Shown here: one piece after another, positions 11,212-23,151 of the stretch | Numbering within the stretch: position 1 is the first letter of the stretch | How the letters are laid out: each line of letters starts with the position of its first letter | Assembly: GCF_000350225.1 (NCBI RefSeq) | Contig: NW_005178993.1 | Location: 1 to 64,000 of the forward strand | Reading direction: 5' to 3' | Source of the DNA: Chondrus crispus | Lineage: Eukaryota; Rhodophyta; Florideophyceae; Gigartinales; Gigartinaceae | DNA length: 64,000 nt | Notes under the pieces: generated by a model | Told to the model about the DNA's origin: nothing | The model's database searches: none | What the model saw: the letters and a program-made list of their open reading frames with translations, nothing else | Position numbers and translations under genes: made by a program

Positions 11212-13129
11212 AGGGCAACCAGTCCTTTCAGCGGTTCATGCGTGTGTCGGTCTGGCGCCTACAAATGCCGCTTGGATACGGCGACCATACGCTGCGGCGG
11301 TCATGGATGATGCCCTTGCGGAGTTCTCTGACATTGAGCTCTCAGCAACGCACAGGGGCAAGATTCTCCCCGTCAAATCACCGGAAGCCCTTTCCTCCTT
11401 TCTTCCCTCTTCCTGCTGAATCGTCAGCTCCACCTACCATCTCAGCCATTGCCTGCACTTCTCCGAATGAAGGGGGAACTGACAATATTGGAAGTGTCCT
11501 ACACAGTAAACCCCTTTGCGTGCCACACTTTCTACAGAACTCCTGTCGCACCAAGCGTAGTACGTTTGCAAGAGCTTTGGTCGATCTGTAAGCACATGAA
11601 ATTCAGATGTTTTCTGCACTGTTTTACAGAACAAAGCTTGCCCAAACGGCGTTTTGGGCAAGCATCTTGACTAAATAATTTTGGTTTGAAAAAGAATATT
11701 GCCCAAATTCTAAAGTTTAGGACAAATACTGGTGCGGTGGGGTTGAAAATCTTTTCTATCGGTCCAAATTTTAGTGGTTGGAATTTTAAGAAGGAAATTT
11801 TGTTTTCGGTGGGTCACCCTTAGAGCATCCCTACCGGCATGAGCAAAGAGTTAAGGACCCAGTCGACCAAAATCCATCTGGATTTTGATTCCTCGCTCGG
11901 ATACGGAGCTGGCCTGTGATTCGTCAATTGCCTGTCTCGGGCGATGAGCACTCTGGCAAACAGCATGGGCAGTAAAGTTACATTCGTTGGAACTGAGTTG
12001 GTTTATGGCGTTCGGTCGCTTAATAGAAATGATGAATTTTCACCAGGCGCTTCCATTGCCCTGTCCACTGTCCAAATTGGGGATGTATTGGTGGAGATAC
12101 AGTGGAAAATGACCCGATTCATGAGGGTTGTGAGCTGGGTCATTACGAAGAACGGGATGGGAACTTCTTCAACGCATCGGGGGTTCTCTCGGCAAGGGTT
12201 TTATCTGCCCATCTGTGAAAGGTTTATGAGTCGCCTCCGAACGGGTGTAGTCGCCTTGCTCTTTATGTGCGCACCTTTCTGACATAGTGGGAACAAGGCC
12301 TGAGCCCAAGCTTTACAGTAGGTGTCGTCACCGCATACACGTACTGTAAAGCTTGCTCTGATCCCGTTTTTGAACCGGAGGTGTTGCCGCGCTTTGATGT
12401 CGTCCCAATACTCTCACGTCTGCCCAGGCAGGGCGCAGAGATTCAGCGGTCCCCACTGCATCGCGAGGCTCATTGTTCATCCCACAATGTCACAGAGCAG
12501 TATTCAGCCGCACAGTTGTGCAACGTGCAACAGTCACCTCAAACGAAAAGCGAAGAGATACAAGTACGATGAAGACACACGGCACGTTTTATTGCAATAC
12601 ATGCACAGGCGTTGCACGATGCATATGGCGAAGAGATGCAAATAGCCGTGCATATACGAGCTCTTTCGTAAGTTCAAGACGCGCTGCCGGAGTGTACAGA
12701 TGCGGTATCGCGACCGCGTGTCTTACGAAAAGGCAAATATGCTCGGTTAGGTAAGACTCTTACCTAACTGAGCATATTTGCCTCTTTGAAGTGCAAACGT
12801 GGGGCATATTGATTGGGTTTCGAATAAAAAAGTGTAAGATATAGCTTCCGCCAAAATTTAGCTACCAGGTTCGGCCAATCAGGACTCAAGTGGTTTTCGG
12901 TCGACTGGGTCCTTAGACGGTAAAATTTTAGCTTTTGCACCCTGGTGAATCCGCTCCACCGGAGAGTCAAAAGGTAAAATTATTTAGCCCGGGGGTATTT
13001 CCAGGGTGCAAATCGGTCGGTTTTACACCTCGAAAATAGCCCAGAGCCAAAAGGCCACGACACAAGCACGAGGCAGTTATTGGTTTCTGGTAGCGGGAAT
13101 CTGCTTGTACAGTACTTCCCGGTCTCCTA
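11212..13129. other. Intergenic stretch with possible terminal inverted repeats
   Basis: I see no convincing gene. A 26-bp segment at 11853-11878 (core AAGGACCCAGTCGACC) recurs inverted at 12892-12917, with weaker similarity continuing inward. The two copies could be ends of an old DNA element of about 1.05 kb; its outer limits and class are unclear. A strong hairpin lies at 12731-12783. Confidence 0.35.
12731..12783. repeat. Hairpin, 25-bp arms, 3-nt loop
   Basis: The left arm 12731-12755 (starting AGGCAAATATGCTC) pairs with 12759-12783 with a single mismatch and a three-base loop. It lies in host intergenic DNA between two inverted segments. Its role is unknown. Confidence 0.75.
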
Positions 13130-13365
13130 CAGTGCGCGAAACGCAAACGCGAAACGCAAATAAATACACCCATCGTCGAGTGGAGTTTTGAGTTGTACAG
13201 GTCGATAACATAACAGCGCCCACTCTCTGACACTGTAAAAGACACGAAACGACCGATTCCGGACTCAGATTGGTTCAGTAATAAACGCGGCGACCAGCAT
13301 CTTTAAAAACGTTTGCGAAACGCATAGAAATACGCGAAACGCTATAGAGTACAGTAGCAAAAAGT
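13130..13365 (+). repeat. Left TIR of the Tc1-like element
   Basis: This inverted repeat pairs with 14782-15002. The inner boundary is set at TAGCAAAAAG-TG, where the match to the right copy stops. Confidence 0.8.
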
Positions 13366-13501
13366 GCGAGCAACTGACATGTAGTCTGGATTGAAACCAG
13401 TAAGAGGCACGGTCCTGTCGCGCTGATCCGACAAAATTTTTAGACATAATCGTCTAGCAAAAGGCAGCATTCAATATGCCGAGGGGCCCCCACTCACCGA
13501 C

Positions 13502-14422
13502 ATGGAAAAAGGACAAATCCTTGCCTTGCACCATCAACTCATGTCACTACGCGACATATCTAAAGAACTGGGAAGGTCCATAGGCGCTATGAAACGGGGT
13601 TTAAAGAACTCAGGTCGCGTCTCACGTGCCAGAGCCCATGTAACCGGTCAAAAACGTTCGGTCCGTCAAGACAAGGCTATGATCCGCAAGGCCTCTACCG
13701 GAGATTATTCATCTCGAGACCTCAGGAAGGACCTCAATTTGCCAGTTGGAATCCGACGAATCCAGCAGATTTTAAGCGGAACGCCTCATCTAAAGTATAG
13801 AAAGATGAAGACCGCACCCATAATGACTTCTCCACACCGTGAAAAGAGAGTCAATTGGGTGTGTCGTTTCATAGGCAAGGGAGAGCATTTCTGGAACAAG
13901 GTAATTTTCAGCGACGAAGAAAAGTTTAACCTCGGTGGCCCAGACGGCAATACCAGCTATTGGTATGAATTGCGCAAGGATGAACGCTTTTTTTCGAAAA
14001 GACAGAATGGAGGAGCTTCTGTCATGGTTTGGGGAGCTATCTCTCCGTACAGTGTCTCCCCGCTCGTCTTTCTAAATGGAAATCAAGACTCTCGCAAGTA
14101 CTGTGAAACCTTGGATATGCCTCTTATTCCATATGCTCCAGAGGTGTACGGGGAAATGCAGAACTGAGAATACCAGCAGGATGGTGTCTCTATTCCTAGG
14201 TGTGGATTTACTCGTTCATGCCTCACTCAGAAAGGCGTTAGGACTATCGATTGGCCCGCAAAGTCCCCCGATCTCAACATCATTGAGAACATATGGGGCA
14301 GCATGGCTCGCCGGGTCTATCGTCGTCAGCGACAGTTTGATACTGTAGAGCAGCTTAAGGCTGTAATTGAGGAAGTTTGGGCGACAGTCAGTGGTGAATT
14401 TGTGGGAGAACGGGAACGATGA
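13502..14422 (+). pseudogene. Tc1-type transposase, one in-frame stop
   Basis: This is a cut-and-paste transposase of the IS630-Tc1-mariner superfamily, acting on the element's TIRs. Of 306 codons, residues 1-90 form the paired-type helix-turn-helix DNA-binding part. The RNase H-like core follows with all three catalytic acids: D138 (FSDEEKF), D227 (QQDG) and E262 (LNIIENIWG). The spacing D227-E262 is 34 residues, so it is DD34E, the Tc1 type. The reading frame is interrupted once, by TGA at 14165-14167, and then continues in the same frame to 14420. The C-terminus ends soon after VIEEVWATVS in sequence that passes into the GC-rich tract, so the native tail may be altered. The length is a little short of usual Tc1 transposases (about 340 residues). 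I regard it as recently inactivated. Confidence 0.85.
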
Positions 14423-14635
14423 GGTTTGTAGTAGCCGCGCTCGTCGCGCGCAGTGGCGGGGGAAAGGGGTCGCGAGAGTGAAGGGGACGGGGATACCTCG
14501 GACGGAGAGTCTCGAGACTCGAACGAGGCACTCTGATCGCGTAGCAAGTTACCCCCGAGGGCCGGCCGGGGTACCGCCCTCGGACTTCAATATCGCCGGA
14601 TTTCCCGCCGGCGCGTCGCCCTGATAATTTTCCCT
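14423..14635. other. GC-rich tract inside the Tc1-like element
   Basis: About 210 bp of strongly GC-rich sequence with CGAGGG/CCCTCG inverted motifs sits between the transposase gene and the AT-rich 3' part of the element. It differs in composition from both sides and may be an insertion. No terminal repeats are evident. Confidence 0.4.
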
Positions 14636-14781
14636 TTTTCCCAGATTTAGGGCTAACCAAATAAACTTCAATTTCTAGCTTCCCACAGAATTACTACAGA
14701 AACCCTATCGGAGCATACCACGGCGTATGCTTGCAGTGCTGGATGGGCACGGGCGGGCGACAAAGTACTAGAATAAACACC

Positions 14782-15002
14782 TTTTTGCTACTGTACTCTA
14801 TAGCGTTTCGCATATTTATTTGCGTTTCGCAAACGTTTTTAAAGATGCTGGTCGCTGCGTTTATTACTGAACCAATCTGAGTCCGGAATCGGTCGTTTCG
14901 TGTCTTTTACAGTGTCAGAGAGTAGGCGCTTTTATGTTCTCAACCTGTATAACTCAAAACTCCACTCGACGATGGGTGTATTTATTTGCGTTTCGCGCAC
15001 TG
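14782..15002 (-). repeat. Right TIR of the Tc1-like element
   Basis: This is the inverse of 13130-13365, with about 15 bp of length difference due to the small duplication in the left copy. Confidence 0.8.
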
Positions 15003-16851
15003 TGCATGTTTCGCTCGCGTATTGCCGCGCTTCCTCTCCAACCTGCGCCTCTCTTTCTGCATCGATCGCAAAGTACATGCGATCTTGCCCAACCACCACC
15101 CTGTTTATGCGCTCCCTTCCGCACACCGCTCTCCCAGGTGCAGGACATGCTCCCACCAACCCACCCAATCATTGCCTCTTCCATCTCGAGCCTCGTTCCC
15201 ATCACAATAATGGCCGGTACAGAGCAGCCGAAATCCAGATGATTTGACTATTCCTCCAATGAAGACTGCTCCATTTGAGTGCGTCTCTGCAATTCGCTCT
15301 GGCAACACCGATGGAGTGTGTTGATGTCGGAGCTAAAATGCCAAATGTGAACAAATGCACCTGGGGCATGCGCACCAGTATTTGATTGACAAGTATTGAA
15401 AATATTTAGCTCTTTGCTCATTTGTTCTCCAACCGGTGGGAATGCTCTTACTGTCTGAGCTTCCCTTTGGTAATCAAATCGACGAGATCGCGAGTTATCA
15501 GGACTACTTAAAGCATAGAGGAGACTCTCAACGTAAAGATCACGACCCAAGCTTCATCAGTCTTATCTTCAACCTTCGTCCAATTGCCATTAACCCTTTG
15601 GCAGTGAGCCGAAAACGGCACCATACCGAACCAGGCACTATACGATAATGAGATTTACGGCTTTTTGCAGCCACTTCCTTGCATCACTGCTCAGAAAGAC
15701 CGCTCGCAGGACACCATCACTCATACTTTACATCTCCACTAAAGACTCTTCAAGTCTAATAGAGCATTTCTGTCATTGCCCCTAGGGGCTGTAGCTGTGG
15801 AGCCGTCGCAGTGACTTCTTCCTTTTTCGCAGCCATAAATGCCGGCCTACACTTTCCCAGATGCCTAATTGCATCATCGCCCCTGCTTTTTTCTGCCGTA
15901 GTCTCTAGTTAGCAATCGCGTAATATCTTGTTGCGGTGGCAGCGGCTCCCGGACAGTACGTCCATCCAACTGCCTCTCTGGATACCCTACGATTTTGGCT
16001 CAAAATTCGTGCCACCCGCAGAAGGGTAGCAATACTGTATATCGCGACCCCCCTGTGGGTACAATACCGTCACAGTACCTATCGAAATGTAGAAACGTAC
16101 CAACGAGAATAGCACTGCTTGTTGACAAGCAGTGCTATTATAATACATGAGCTGACATCAGCTCATGTATTTTTGAATCGCATTGTAATTTTCCTATCGC
16201 TGGGAGGGTCGAGATGTGCGGGGAGAGGAGTGACGCATGTGCCAGGCTGAGTGACTGCTGCACCACACTGACCGGCGACGGTGCCCAGCACAAGCCGCAA
16301 TGCAGTACAAAGCACTGCACGTCTCCGCTCCCGAACGGCCTTCCTCACTCAATCGATTCTCCCTCCCTCCCTCCCGGGGCCGGCTTGCAAGCAGCCCATT
16401 TCGGCTCTGATTTGCTTTGCGATTGCTCGTTCTTGATCTATCTTCACTACGTTTACGCTTCTTTCACGCTACGATAAGAACTCTACGCTTGCGTTGCAAA
16501 CAGCAGCCCCCATGACATTAAAGTTGTGTCGACAGGCAACCCTGGCATCCAACCGGTATAGCGCACCGATTACATCCAGTTTCATTCACTGCTTTGCGTG
16601 TTTATACGGCAGGAGAACGCTCTAAAGTCATCGCATGCTACAGCCATCGATTCAGACGCCCACTCTCCTAGCAAAACCTGTCTCATCTCTGAAACTGTTG
16701 TACTAATCGCTCAAAGTTGTACGAGGGTGTAGTTGTGTTCCCATCCTTCATCAGCGGACTGAGTCCTGGAAATCCGCTGTCTTCTTCTTCTCGAAATTGA
16801 ACATACCGATTATCTACATTGCCCTCCAACGCAACACTTATCCATGACGCA
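15003..16851. other. Intergenic stretch downstream of the first FG-GAP gene
   Basis: I support no gene here. A 100-codon minus-strand frame at 15248-15550 has no recognisable features. Two adjacent perfect hairpins lie at 16108-16171. Confidence 0.4.
16108..16171. repeat. Two adjacent perfect hairpins
   Basis: The first hairpin has arms 16108-16121 and 16126-16139 (14 bp, loop TTGA). The second has arms 16142-16155 and 16158-16171 (14 bp, nominal loop CA), followed by a T run. They lie about 0.7 kb beyond the stop codon of the minus-strand FG-GAP gene. They may be a folded RNA element or MITE remnants. Confidence 0.7.
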
Positions 16852-18399
16852 TCAAAGAACGCCAAATGTTATCCTTTGATTCGCGCGCACCTTGTATTTA
16901 CGTTGAGTCACGCCGTTCGACCATCGCACCATCACGACCGTAGCCTCTCGGAAGGAGCCAAATCCAAAGTGGACCGTGTCCAGATACGACCCTCCGCCGG
17001 CCTGAGCCCCACGAGAACCAACTCGTCGAGTCATTCGCCTTCGCCCGGTCACTACAGTAACCACTGCGTGGAGCGAAGTAGCACCTCGGTTCTGCGCATT
17101 TCTCACGAATACGTGAAGGTAATTTCTCTCGTTCGTGAGCTGCATCACATTTTTTAGCAGTCGCCAATATCCTTTTGGCCCTTCACGATCTCCCTGCCCT
17201 ACCATGAGATCAATCCTCCCATCCCTATTGTAGTCAAATGCCATACCATTATTACCAATCACTTTCGTTGGTTTCCTGATTTGTGTGTCAATGATAGTGT
17301 TGAACCTGCCACCCCCTTTGTTCATGAGAAAATAGTCTCGGCCTTTCCACGTGGTGATAAACAGATCGACAAATCCATCGTTGTTGAAGTCACCTGCCGT
17401 GACTCCCATGCTGTCTCTTCGCTCTCGTATGCCAGCCTTTTCCGACACATCTACATACTTCCCGCCCCGATTTTCAAGAAGAAAATCAGTATGATCATCC
17501 CCCGGTAGGCTGTCCGAGAGGGTCATTCGGCGACGATCCGCTCGGGCGACATAGAGGTCCATGTCCCCGTCGTTATCCATGTCAAATTCTACCACAGAAG
17601 TTCCTGACAGTCTTGGCATTGTGAAGTCTGGTGGAAGCACCTGAGATGTGATTTCGGCAAACGTGAACGGAGCGACAAGCTTGAATATTTCGAGGTGTCG
17701 GATGCTGATGATTTCCATTACGCCATCCCCATCAATGTCAGTGACCTCCACTCTGCCCCGCAGCTGCCTGGCAAACACTGGAATCGGGCGGAAACTGTAG
17801 TACCCGTTGTTGTTCTGGTAGGAATATTGCCTAAGGCTTCCGAGACTTACTCCCAGATAGCTAGCGAAGATAATATCTGGGCCACCACCACTTTTGCGCT
17901 TTGCAGAGGAGCTTTTCATGTCAAGGTTCATGAAAATCGAGTTTCGTCCCCTGCTCTTGATTTTCCCAAATCCGTAAGATGTGGATATATCCTTGATGCT
18001 TCTATCTGGTTTCACCGAAAAGAGCTCCGGTCTCTTCAGGTTAGAACCTCTGCCGCCACCGACAGAAACGGAAAGTATGCGCTCCCGTGTCTTCGCAGTA
18101 CGTGGTCCCACCTGTATTCCGTGCACATCTTTAAATTTTGTCTCGAAGTCAACGCGTTTGATAAAGGTCCCATCGCCCTTTCCAAAGTATAGTTGCACCG
18201 GGTCCTTGAGATGATGAGAGAGTATTAGGTCGTAGTGCCCGTCCTGATCAAGGTCGGCCACGCATGGGCCGCCCCACTTGTTAGTAGCGCGGTCCTGTCG
18301 AATGCCTGCTTCGAATGTGACGTCTTTGAGAGCGGGCTGAGCTGATGTGCAGGTGAGAAGGCAGACAGCCGCAATGGTCGCGACAGAAAAGAAACTCAT
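16852..18399 (-). CDS. Secreted FG-GAP/VCBS repeat protein with ASPIC/UnbV domain
   Basis: This intronless gene of 515 codons starts with Met at 18399. The first 20 residues form a signal peptide (hydrophobic core ATIAAVCLLTC, likely cleavage after TSA), so the product is probably secreted or wall-bound. Five calcium-binding-type motifs mark beta-propeller blades: residues 49-54 (DLDQDG), 221-226 (DIDGDG), 273-278 (DMDNDG), 337-342 (DFNNDG) and 389-394 (DYNRDG). Residues about 427-500 form an ASPIC/UnbV domain (GGGSYLDTVHFGFG, then VRWSNGVTQ). Proteins with this architecture, such as animal CRTAC1 and bacterial UnbV relatives, are extracellular and calcium-binding; no enzymatic activity is known. 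Its paralogue lies 10 kb away in divergent orientation. The function in this organism is unknown; adhesion or matrix binding is a guess. Confidence 0.9.
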   Translation of the reverse strand: MSFFSVATIAAVCLLTCTSAQPALKDVTFEAGIRQDRATNKWGGPCVADLDQDGHYDLILSHHLKDPVQLYFGKGDGTFIKRVDFETKFKDVHGIQVGPRTAKTRERILSVSVGGGRGSNLKRPELFSVKPDRSIKDISTSYGFGKIKSRGRNSIFMNLDMKSSSAKRKSGGGPDIIFASYLGVSLGSLRQYSYQNNNGYYSFRPIPVFARQLRGRVEVTDIDGDGVMEIISIRHLEIFKLVAPFTFAEITSQVLPPDFTMPRLSGTSVVEFDMDNDGDMDLYVARADRRRMTLSDSLPGDDHTDFLLENRGGKYVDVSEKAGIRERRDSMGVTAGDFNNDGFVDLFITTWKGRDYFLMNKGGGRFNTIIDTQIRKPTKVIGNNGMAFDYNRDGRIDLMVGQGDREGPKGYWRLLKNVMQLTNERNYLHVFVRNAQNRGATSLHAVVTVVTGRRRMTRRVGSRGAQAGGGSYLDTVHFGFGSFREATVVMVRWSNGVTQRKYKVRANQRITFGVL

Positions 18400-18890
18400 C
18401 TGGTTTTGTGTCTTCGATCTTCTGACAACCTGTGTGAGAAGTTACGGGGCATTTGAAATATTACAGAAAGAGAGAAACGGGATTCTTGGGGTTACCAGTC
18501 ACACTGACACTTCGATAACTGCTGCCCGGAAAGGGGTTAGGTATGCAGATACGCCTCACCGCTAAACAACGCAGTGACATCAGCGCACGCTGATGGCTTA
18601 CTTGAGCGCGTGGAACTGTGCCAGACGTGTCTCGAAGACGTGGGAATTGCGCGAAGGAATATTCCTGTTCCACGTCAGCAGAGTATCTGCGATTTATGGT
18701 CACTCGTGATCGGCCGAGTACTTTAAGATGAGGGCGGTCTCCCTGCTTTAATGGTCATGCACAGCGGCTGCAATACGAACTCTTGGGGGGCGGGAGAGAA
18801 ATAAGGCGAAAGAAAGATCGGCGACGTACTTGGGCAGGGTGCGGGAAGGGTGAAGGATAATGTAATTGCAGGTGATGGCGGGAACGAGAA

Positions 18891-18933
18891 GGTACCCTTG
18901 GTACAGTACCGTTCGAACGGTACCAAGGGTACC
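18891..18933. repeat. GGTACCCTTGG-type inverted repeat
   Basis: The 14-bp arms 18891-18904 (GGTACCCTTGGTAC) and 18920-18933 are perfect inverses. The spacer contains a second palindrome, CGTTCGAACG. The arm sequence recurs elsewhere in the host island. Confidence 0.75.
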
Positions 18934-20779
18934 ATACCGTATGTCGAGCGATGCGTATACAGTAGTGCATAGCCAGTTGCGCTTGCTCGGATTCAAACTA
19001 CTGATGTGGGCTACCGACTGTCCTGTTTTGATATTCTCGCAAGAGAAACGAAGCGGCGATCTTCTGGCGCAGGCGACGGCTAACGCAGAGTCGCGTGGAA
19101 AGGCTTCCATCGGCGGGTACGCATCGGTTATACCGTACGTTCATGACACAGAGTTCGAAGCGTGGGTAACAGCTAACAGTTGCAAGTAGGTTTGGCACTC
19201 CACTCCACTTGTCATTGTAAGGCGCGGCGACGGCAACGGAATCTGATTTGGGGGTGGCTCAAGTCATACATTAGCGCGAACAATGAGAAAATTTGTGAGG
19301 AGGTTGTCAGCGAGGGGCTATCCTTCTTCGATAATGTGCGGTTCGGAGAAGTTATGTGTAAAGATTGTTATCATTATGCGCCTCGGTCAGTCACGTGGCC
19401 GGTGTCCAGGCCTGGGTGGTCACCAAATAGGGAGCTCAATGATCGCCAGCCGCCGCTTAAATTGGTGGGGGAAGTCGACCTCACGCCTGCACGAAAACAG
19501 AAGTCGTCCACATACTGTACCAGCCCAATCTTTATAACTATCGCTGTTACACATCAAACATGATGCAAATTTAACGTACTGTAGCGAGATAGAGGGACAA
19601 AAATAACGCATGGATGGGGGGGTAAGGGGCCGGGAATACAGCCCCGTATTCAATTTTGACTCCTGTTTTGAGACCATGAGTTTCTGAAGCAACGGTCGTG
19701 GGACGACATCGGAGCGAGAAAGGATTCCCGGGCAAGAACCCCTCAAATCAAAGACGATTGTATTTCGTTAGGCATTGATCAGATTGGATTTGCAATTGTA
19801 CCACCGAATAGTATCGTGCCAGGACTTGAAATGTAATATTTAACCTGTAGATGATGCCACCGTTGCATAAGTGAAGAGATTATGTAAAGTTATACCTAGC
19901 TGTTGTTCCGCTCTCCGTAGCCTCCTCATTGGTCAAGTCTGCTGATTGAGAACGCTTCATAGTCTGCATTTTGCACACCGCGTCGGCGGCCAGTTGACTG
20001 CGCCACGTTTTGTCAATATATGCAACGCAGTAAGTACGTATGTGTACATGGTTTGGTATTCGTCTCTGTAAACAAATTGTTTCCGCGATTGGACAGCTAC
20101 GATCAGGGTCTTGGATCTTCCTCAGTTTGAATTTGCGTAGGATTGAAGATTGCTGATACAAAACGACTGGTCTGCAATGCCTATCGGCCCCACTCGGAAA
20201 ACGCGAAGCGGGGCAGACTGTGCGTATATCTGATATAATTGCACATCAGGATGTCAGAGGTCAGAAAGCAAAAGATGCGTTCCTACTTGAAACGTTTCGA
20301 ATCACTTGGCCAGCGCGTTTCGTGAAAGAGAAGGAAATATAAGCCCATGCTGGAACGAATTTCGACAAGATGCGGGGATGTACATGTTCGCGTGTGATTC
20401 TCTCCGCTCTTTTCTGAGGAATGGCGATCCGGGACAGGTTTTTGGGCGGAAAAAGGGCACAGGGAGACATGCAGATTGTCCTGCAACGAATGTGACAAAC
20501 GCAGGAATGTCGTGGGGGCGGGTGCAATGATCGTTGGGTTTTCAGATGCAACTTTGAAGGTTTGTTTGGCACTGGAAAGGATGCGATGCGGGGCTGCTTC
20601 ACGCGTCCTGCGCTTTGTTTGCGCGCTCACAGTTGAGCACGTGGAACGAGATGGACGGCGACCTGCTTGCAGTGTTTAAACAGAAATGATAAGCTTCAGG
20701 AGAAGCAAAGAACAGCTGGAATGACGCCAGGACAAAAATGAGAGGTCCAGAGCAAACTGGCGCCGAGTTCGCCAGAGGC

Positions 20780-20882
20780 GATGCCTAAGCGCCCCCTTAT
20801 ACCGGTGCAATAGGGGTAGAGATTGGATGCAGATGCCTAAGCGCCCCCTTATACCGGTGCAATAGGGGTAGAGATTGGATGC
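20780..20882 (+). repeat. 52-bp tandem duplication
   Basis: Two identical adjacent copies start GATGCCTAAGCGCCCCC, the first at 20780 and the second at 20832. Confidence 0.85.
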
Positions 20883-21040
20883 AAGGTGAGATACGCCTCT
20901 CGCTCTAAATCACTATACCCAATGGCATCGTGCCAACTGTCGGATTAGGTAGTCTACCTGGGATAGGCATCGTCGGCAAATCGTTTTTCCAATTATGACC
21001 CCCTATTGCAAAACACAAGCGATCTCCGCACTCCACATTC

Positions 21041-21221
21041 AGGGCCGTTCCTAACGAAGAGTTCGCCGTGCCAGCACCCGAGCACCCTGAAACTTGGCAT
21101 GAATGTATTGGTTGAAATAAATTATTGGAAATGCATTTACTCCCGTTCAACCAATCAATTCATGCCAAATGTCCGGGTGTTGGGGTGCTGGCACCGCGAA
21201 TTCTTCGTTAGGAACGCCCCT
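21041..21221. repeat. Foldback MITE, 181 bp
   Basis: Arms of about 75 bp (21041-21115 and 21145-21221) are inverted copies with a short AT-rich loop. The outer ends AGGGCCGTTCCTAACG and, inverted, AGGGGCGTTCCTAACG differ at one base. The AGGGGCG-type end resembles hAT MITEs, but I find no clear target duplication, so the class is open. Confidence 0.65.
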
Positions 21222-23123
21222 CAACCCCCCCCCCCCACTCCGACCGCACGTTCTTGCCAAGCCTATGCCCCAATCTTCGCGCACAGATCATGCCTTCAAC
21301 AATTTCTCCGACGACGCGGCTCAGGCAATGGAGAACAGCCACCTGTCCGACTACATGACAAAGCGGTGGTCGTCATATATTGCAAACAGACGCGTCCACT
21401 TCTCCCGGTTGCGACAGCCGTTTTCATTTCTCGGGTTGAAGCTTTTCTAAGGCCATGTACCCAATGATTCCGAAACCGGATGCCAGGTCGAGATTTTCAC
21501 TTGCGCAAAAGGAAGCCGCAGCTTTTTCATCATTGGCATTGTTTTTCGCGATTTCCGCCGAGGCACTCCTTGAGAACCATTTCGCTTACACAGAAATTTT
21601 ACTGTGCATTCATGCGATGCTTGCTCTCCAAAAACTGTCAGTTGTAGCATGAAGGTAGCACCCCAGTATAGCGCAACTATAGTACAGCGTCCTGTTCGAG
21701 GAAACACGCAGTGAGATCAAATTCTGACTCTGCCAAACGCCCCCAGATGTTTCAGTGTCACGCCAAGGTCATACCTCCAGCGTGCTGTCCATCGTTCATG
21801 TAAACTTGGCGTAGTGGGAACATGCCTGATCACAACCTTGAGATACGGATGAAAGCAATGGCCCGCCCTGAAGGCATGTGAAGGATATTCACGCTTGGCT
21901 CAATCTTCGTGTCATTGGTGTGTGTTGTTTAACTCCGATAGCGTCCTGTTGACATGATGAGAGGTCTTGACAGATGTAGCTTCATCCTCGAGAAAGCAGG
22001 CAGTGTCGGCTACAATCCCTTCGCAACCGAATGGTCAGACGTTCGCAGCTCATGATCGATACCATGTCCCAGTCTGTAAGATGGGACCCAGGGAGCGGGG
22101 CGCGGCTTATGCTCTACAGAACTCTTTCCTTCGTACTCCAGCTCATTCTACTACTTGTGACCAAGTTAAGTGTCACCCCGCCCCTCTCGTTCGAACTTTC
22201 ACAATCAAGTGAACCGCTTACAGCTTCCACCAATAGTGCTTCATCCCGTGCGTTGCAAGGGGTTTCTCAACAGTGTAGGCTGATCTTCGTCGTATCTTGG
22301 CAGATTTCGGGGAGAACGAGAGGGTTTATGTCTTGCACGTGGTGTATTCTCAAAACTCCAGTTTTTGCTACGGTTTCTGCCACAGGGGCAGAACCCCCGT
22401 GTTGCATGGTCTATCCTTTGCTTGGACGAAGTTACATTCTTTTGCGGTCTTCTATTGCGAGGCATAGACGAAAGCACACTACAAAAGGCGTTGAAACAAC
22501 GAAGTTCCTCCACACAAGGAATGCACGTTCAACGCATCGCACGAGGCAGTATGATGCCGGTTGGAGTATAGGATAGTCCTCTAAAGCAAGTACTGTACCG
22601 ACCCATTTTGGGGGAGCAATGAAGGGTTTCACAGAAGGAAACTGATTGTGCCAAGGCCCTGTGGAAAGTGGATTGTTCTTGTCTCATTTGTATGGCATTA
22701 CTGAATTATTGTTTTTCTTATTACTGAATGCTTTGCTCCAGCTTTCGAAACGATAAAACTAGGCCTCTAGGGACAATCTAGTCCATGTTATGATAAACTG
22801 CGTGCTGAACTTTCCGGTTTTCTTAGACGAAGAATAAGGTCAGTTTGAAACTGAGCTATCGCGCTGGTACAGTACCATAAATTTGAACCAGGCCCTTCTC
22901 ACCATGTACATGTACAGTACCGTTACAGTATAGCGTCGCGGAAAATTGATCCTCTATTCATGGGTGTAGGTGCGCAGGACCATTTCTTAGATTGGAGCGC
23001 TTTCAATCTTGATCCTGTGTCTTAAAGAGAACTTGTTCGAATCGGCTTCATGAAATGACTTCAATAAGCTGTCTGCTTGTGTGCAGAGAAGGACTCTCTA
23101 ATTTTCTTTTTGTACAGTCCCCT

Positions 23124-23151
23124 CCCCCCCCCCCCCCCCCCCCCCCCCCCC
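23124..23151 (+). repeat. 28-nt C homopolymer
   Basis: An uninterrupted C run, with more C-rich sequence on both sides. Its length may be inexact because homopolymers are error-prone in sequencing. Confidence 0.9.

Larger units (their letters stand above)
13130..15002 (+). mobile_element. Tc1-like DNA transposon with long TIRs
   Basis: The element starts CAGTGCGCGAAACGC at 13130 and ends with the inverse at 15002. The inverted repeats are about 220-235 bp (13130-13365 and 14782-15002). The left copy holds a small extra duplication of a GCGAAACGC-type unit. The left flank is TA, as expected for Tc1/mariner; the right flank reads TG, presumably a mutated TA. A DD34E transposase gene lies inside. 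A GC-rich tract (14423-14635) unlike the rest of the element follows the gene and may be a later insertion. Confidence 0.85.

Noticed and set aside
22031-22576. 181-codon plus-strand frame in the intergenic region
   Set aside because: No domain, signal peptide or repeat; overlapping frames of similar length on both strands suggest chance.
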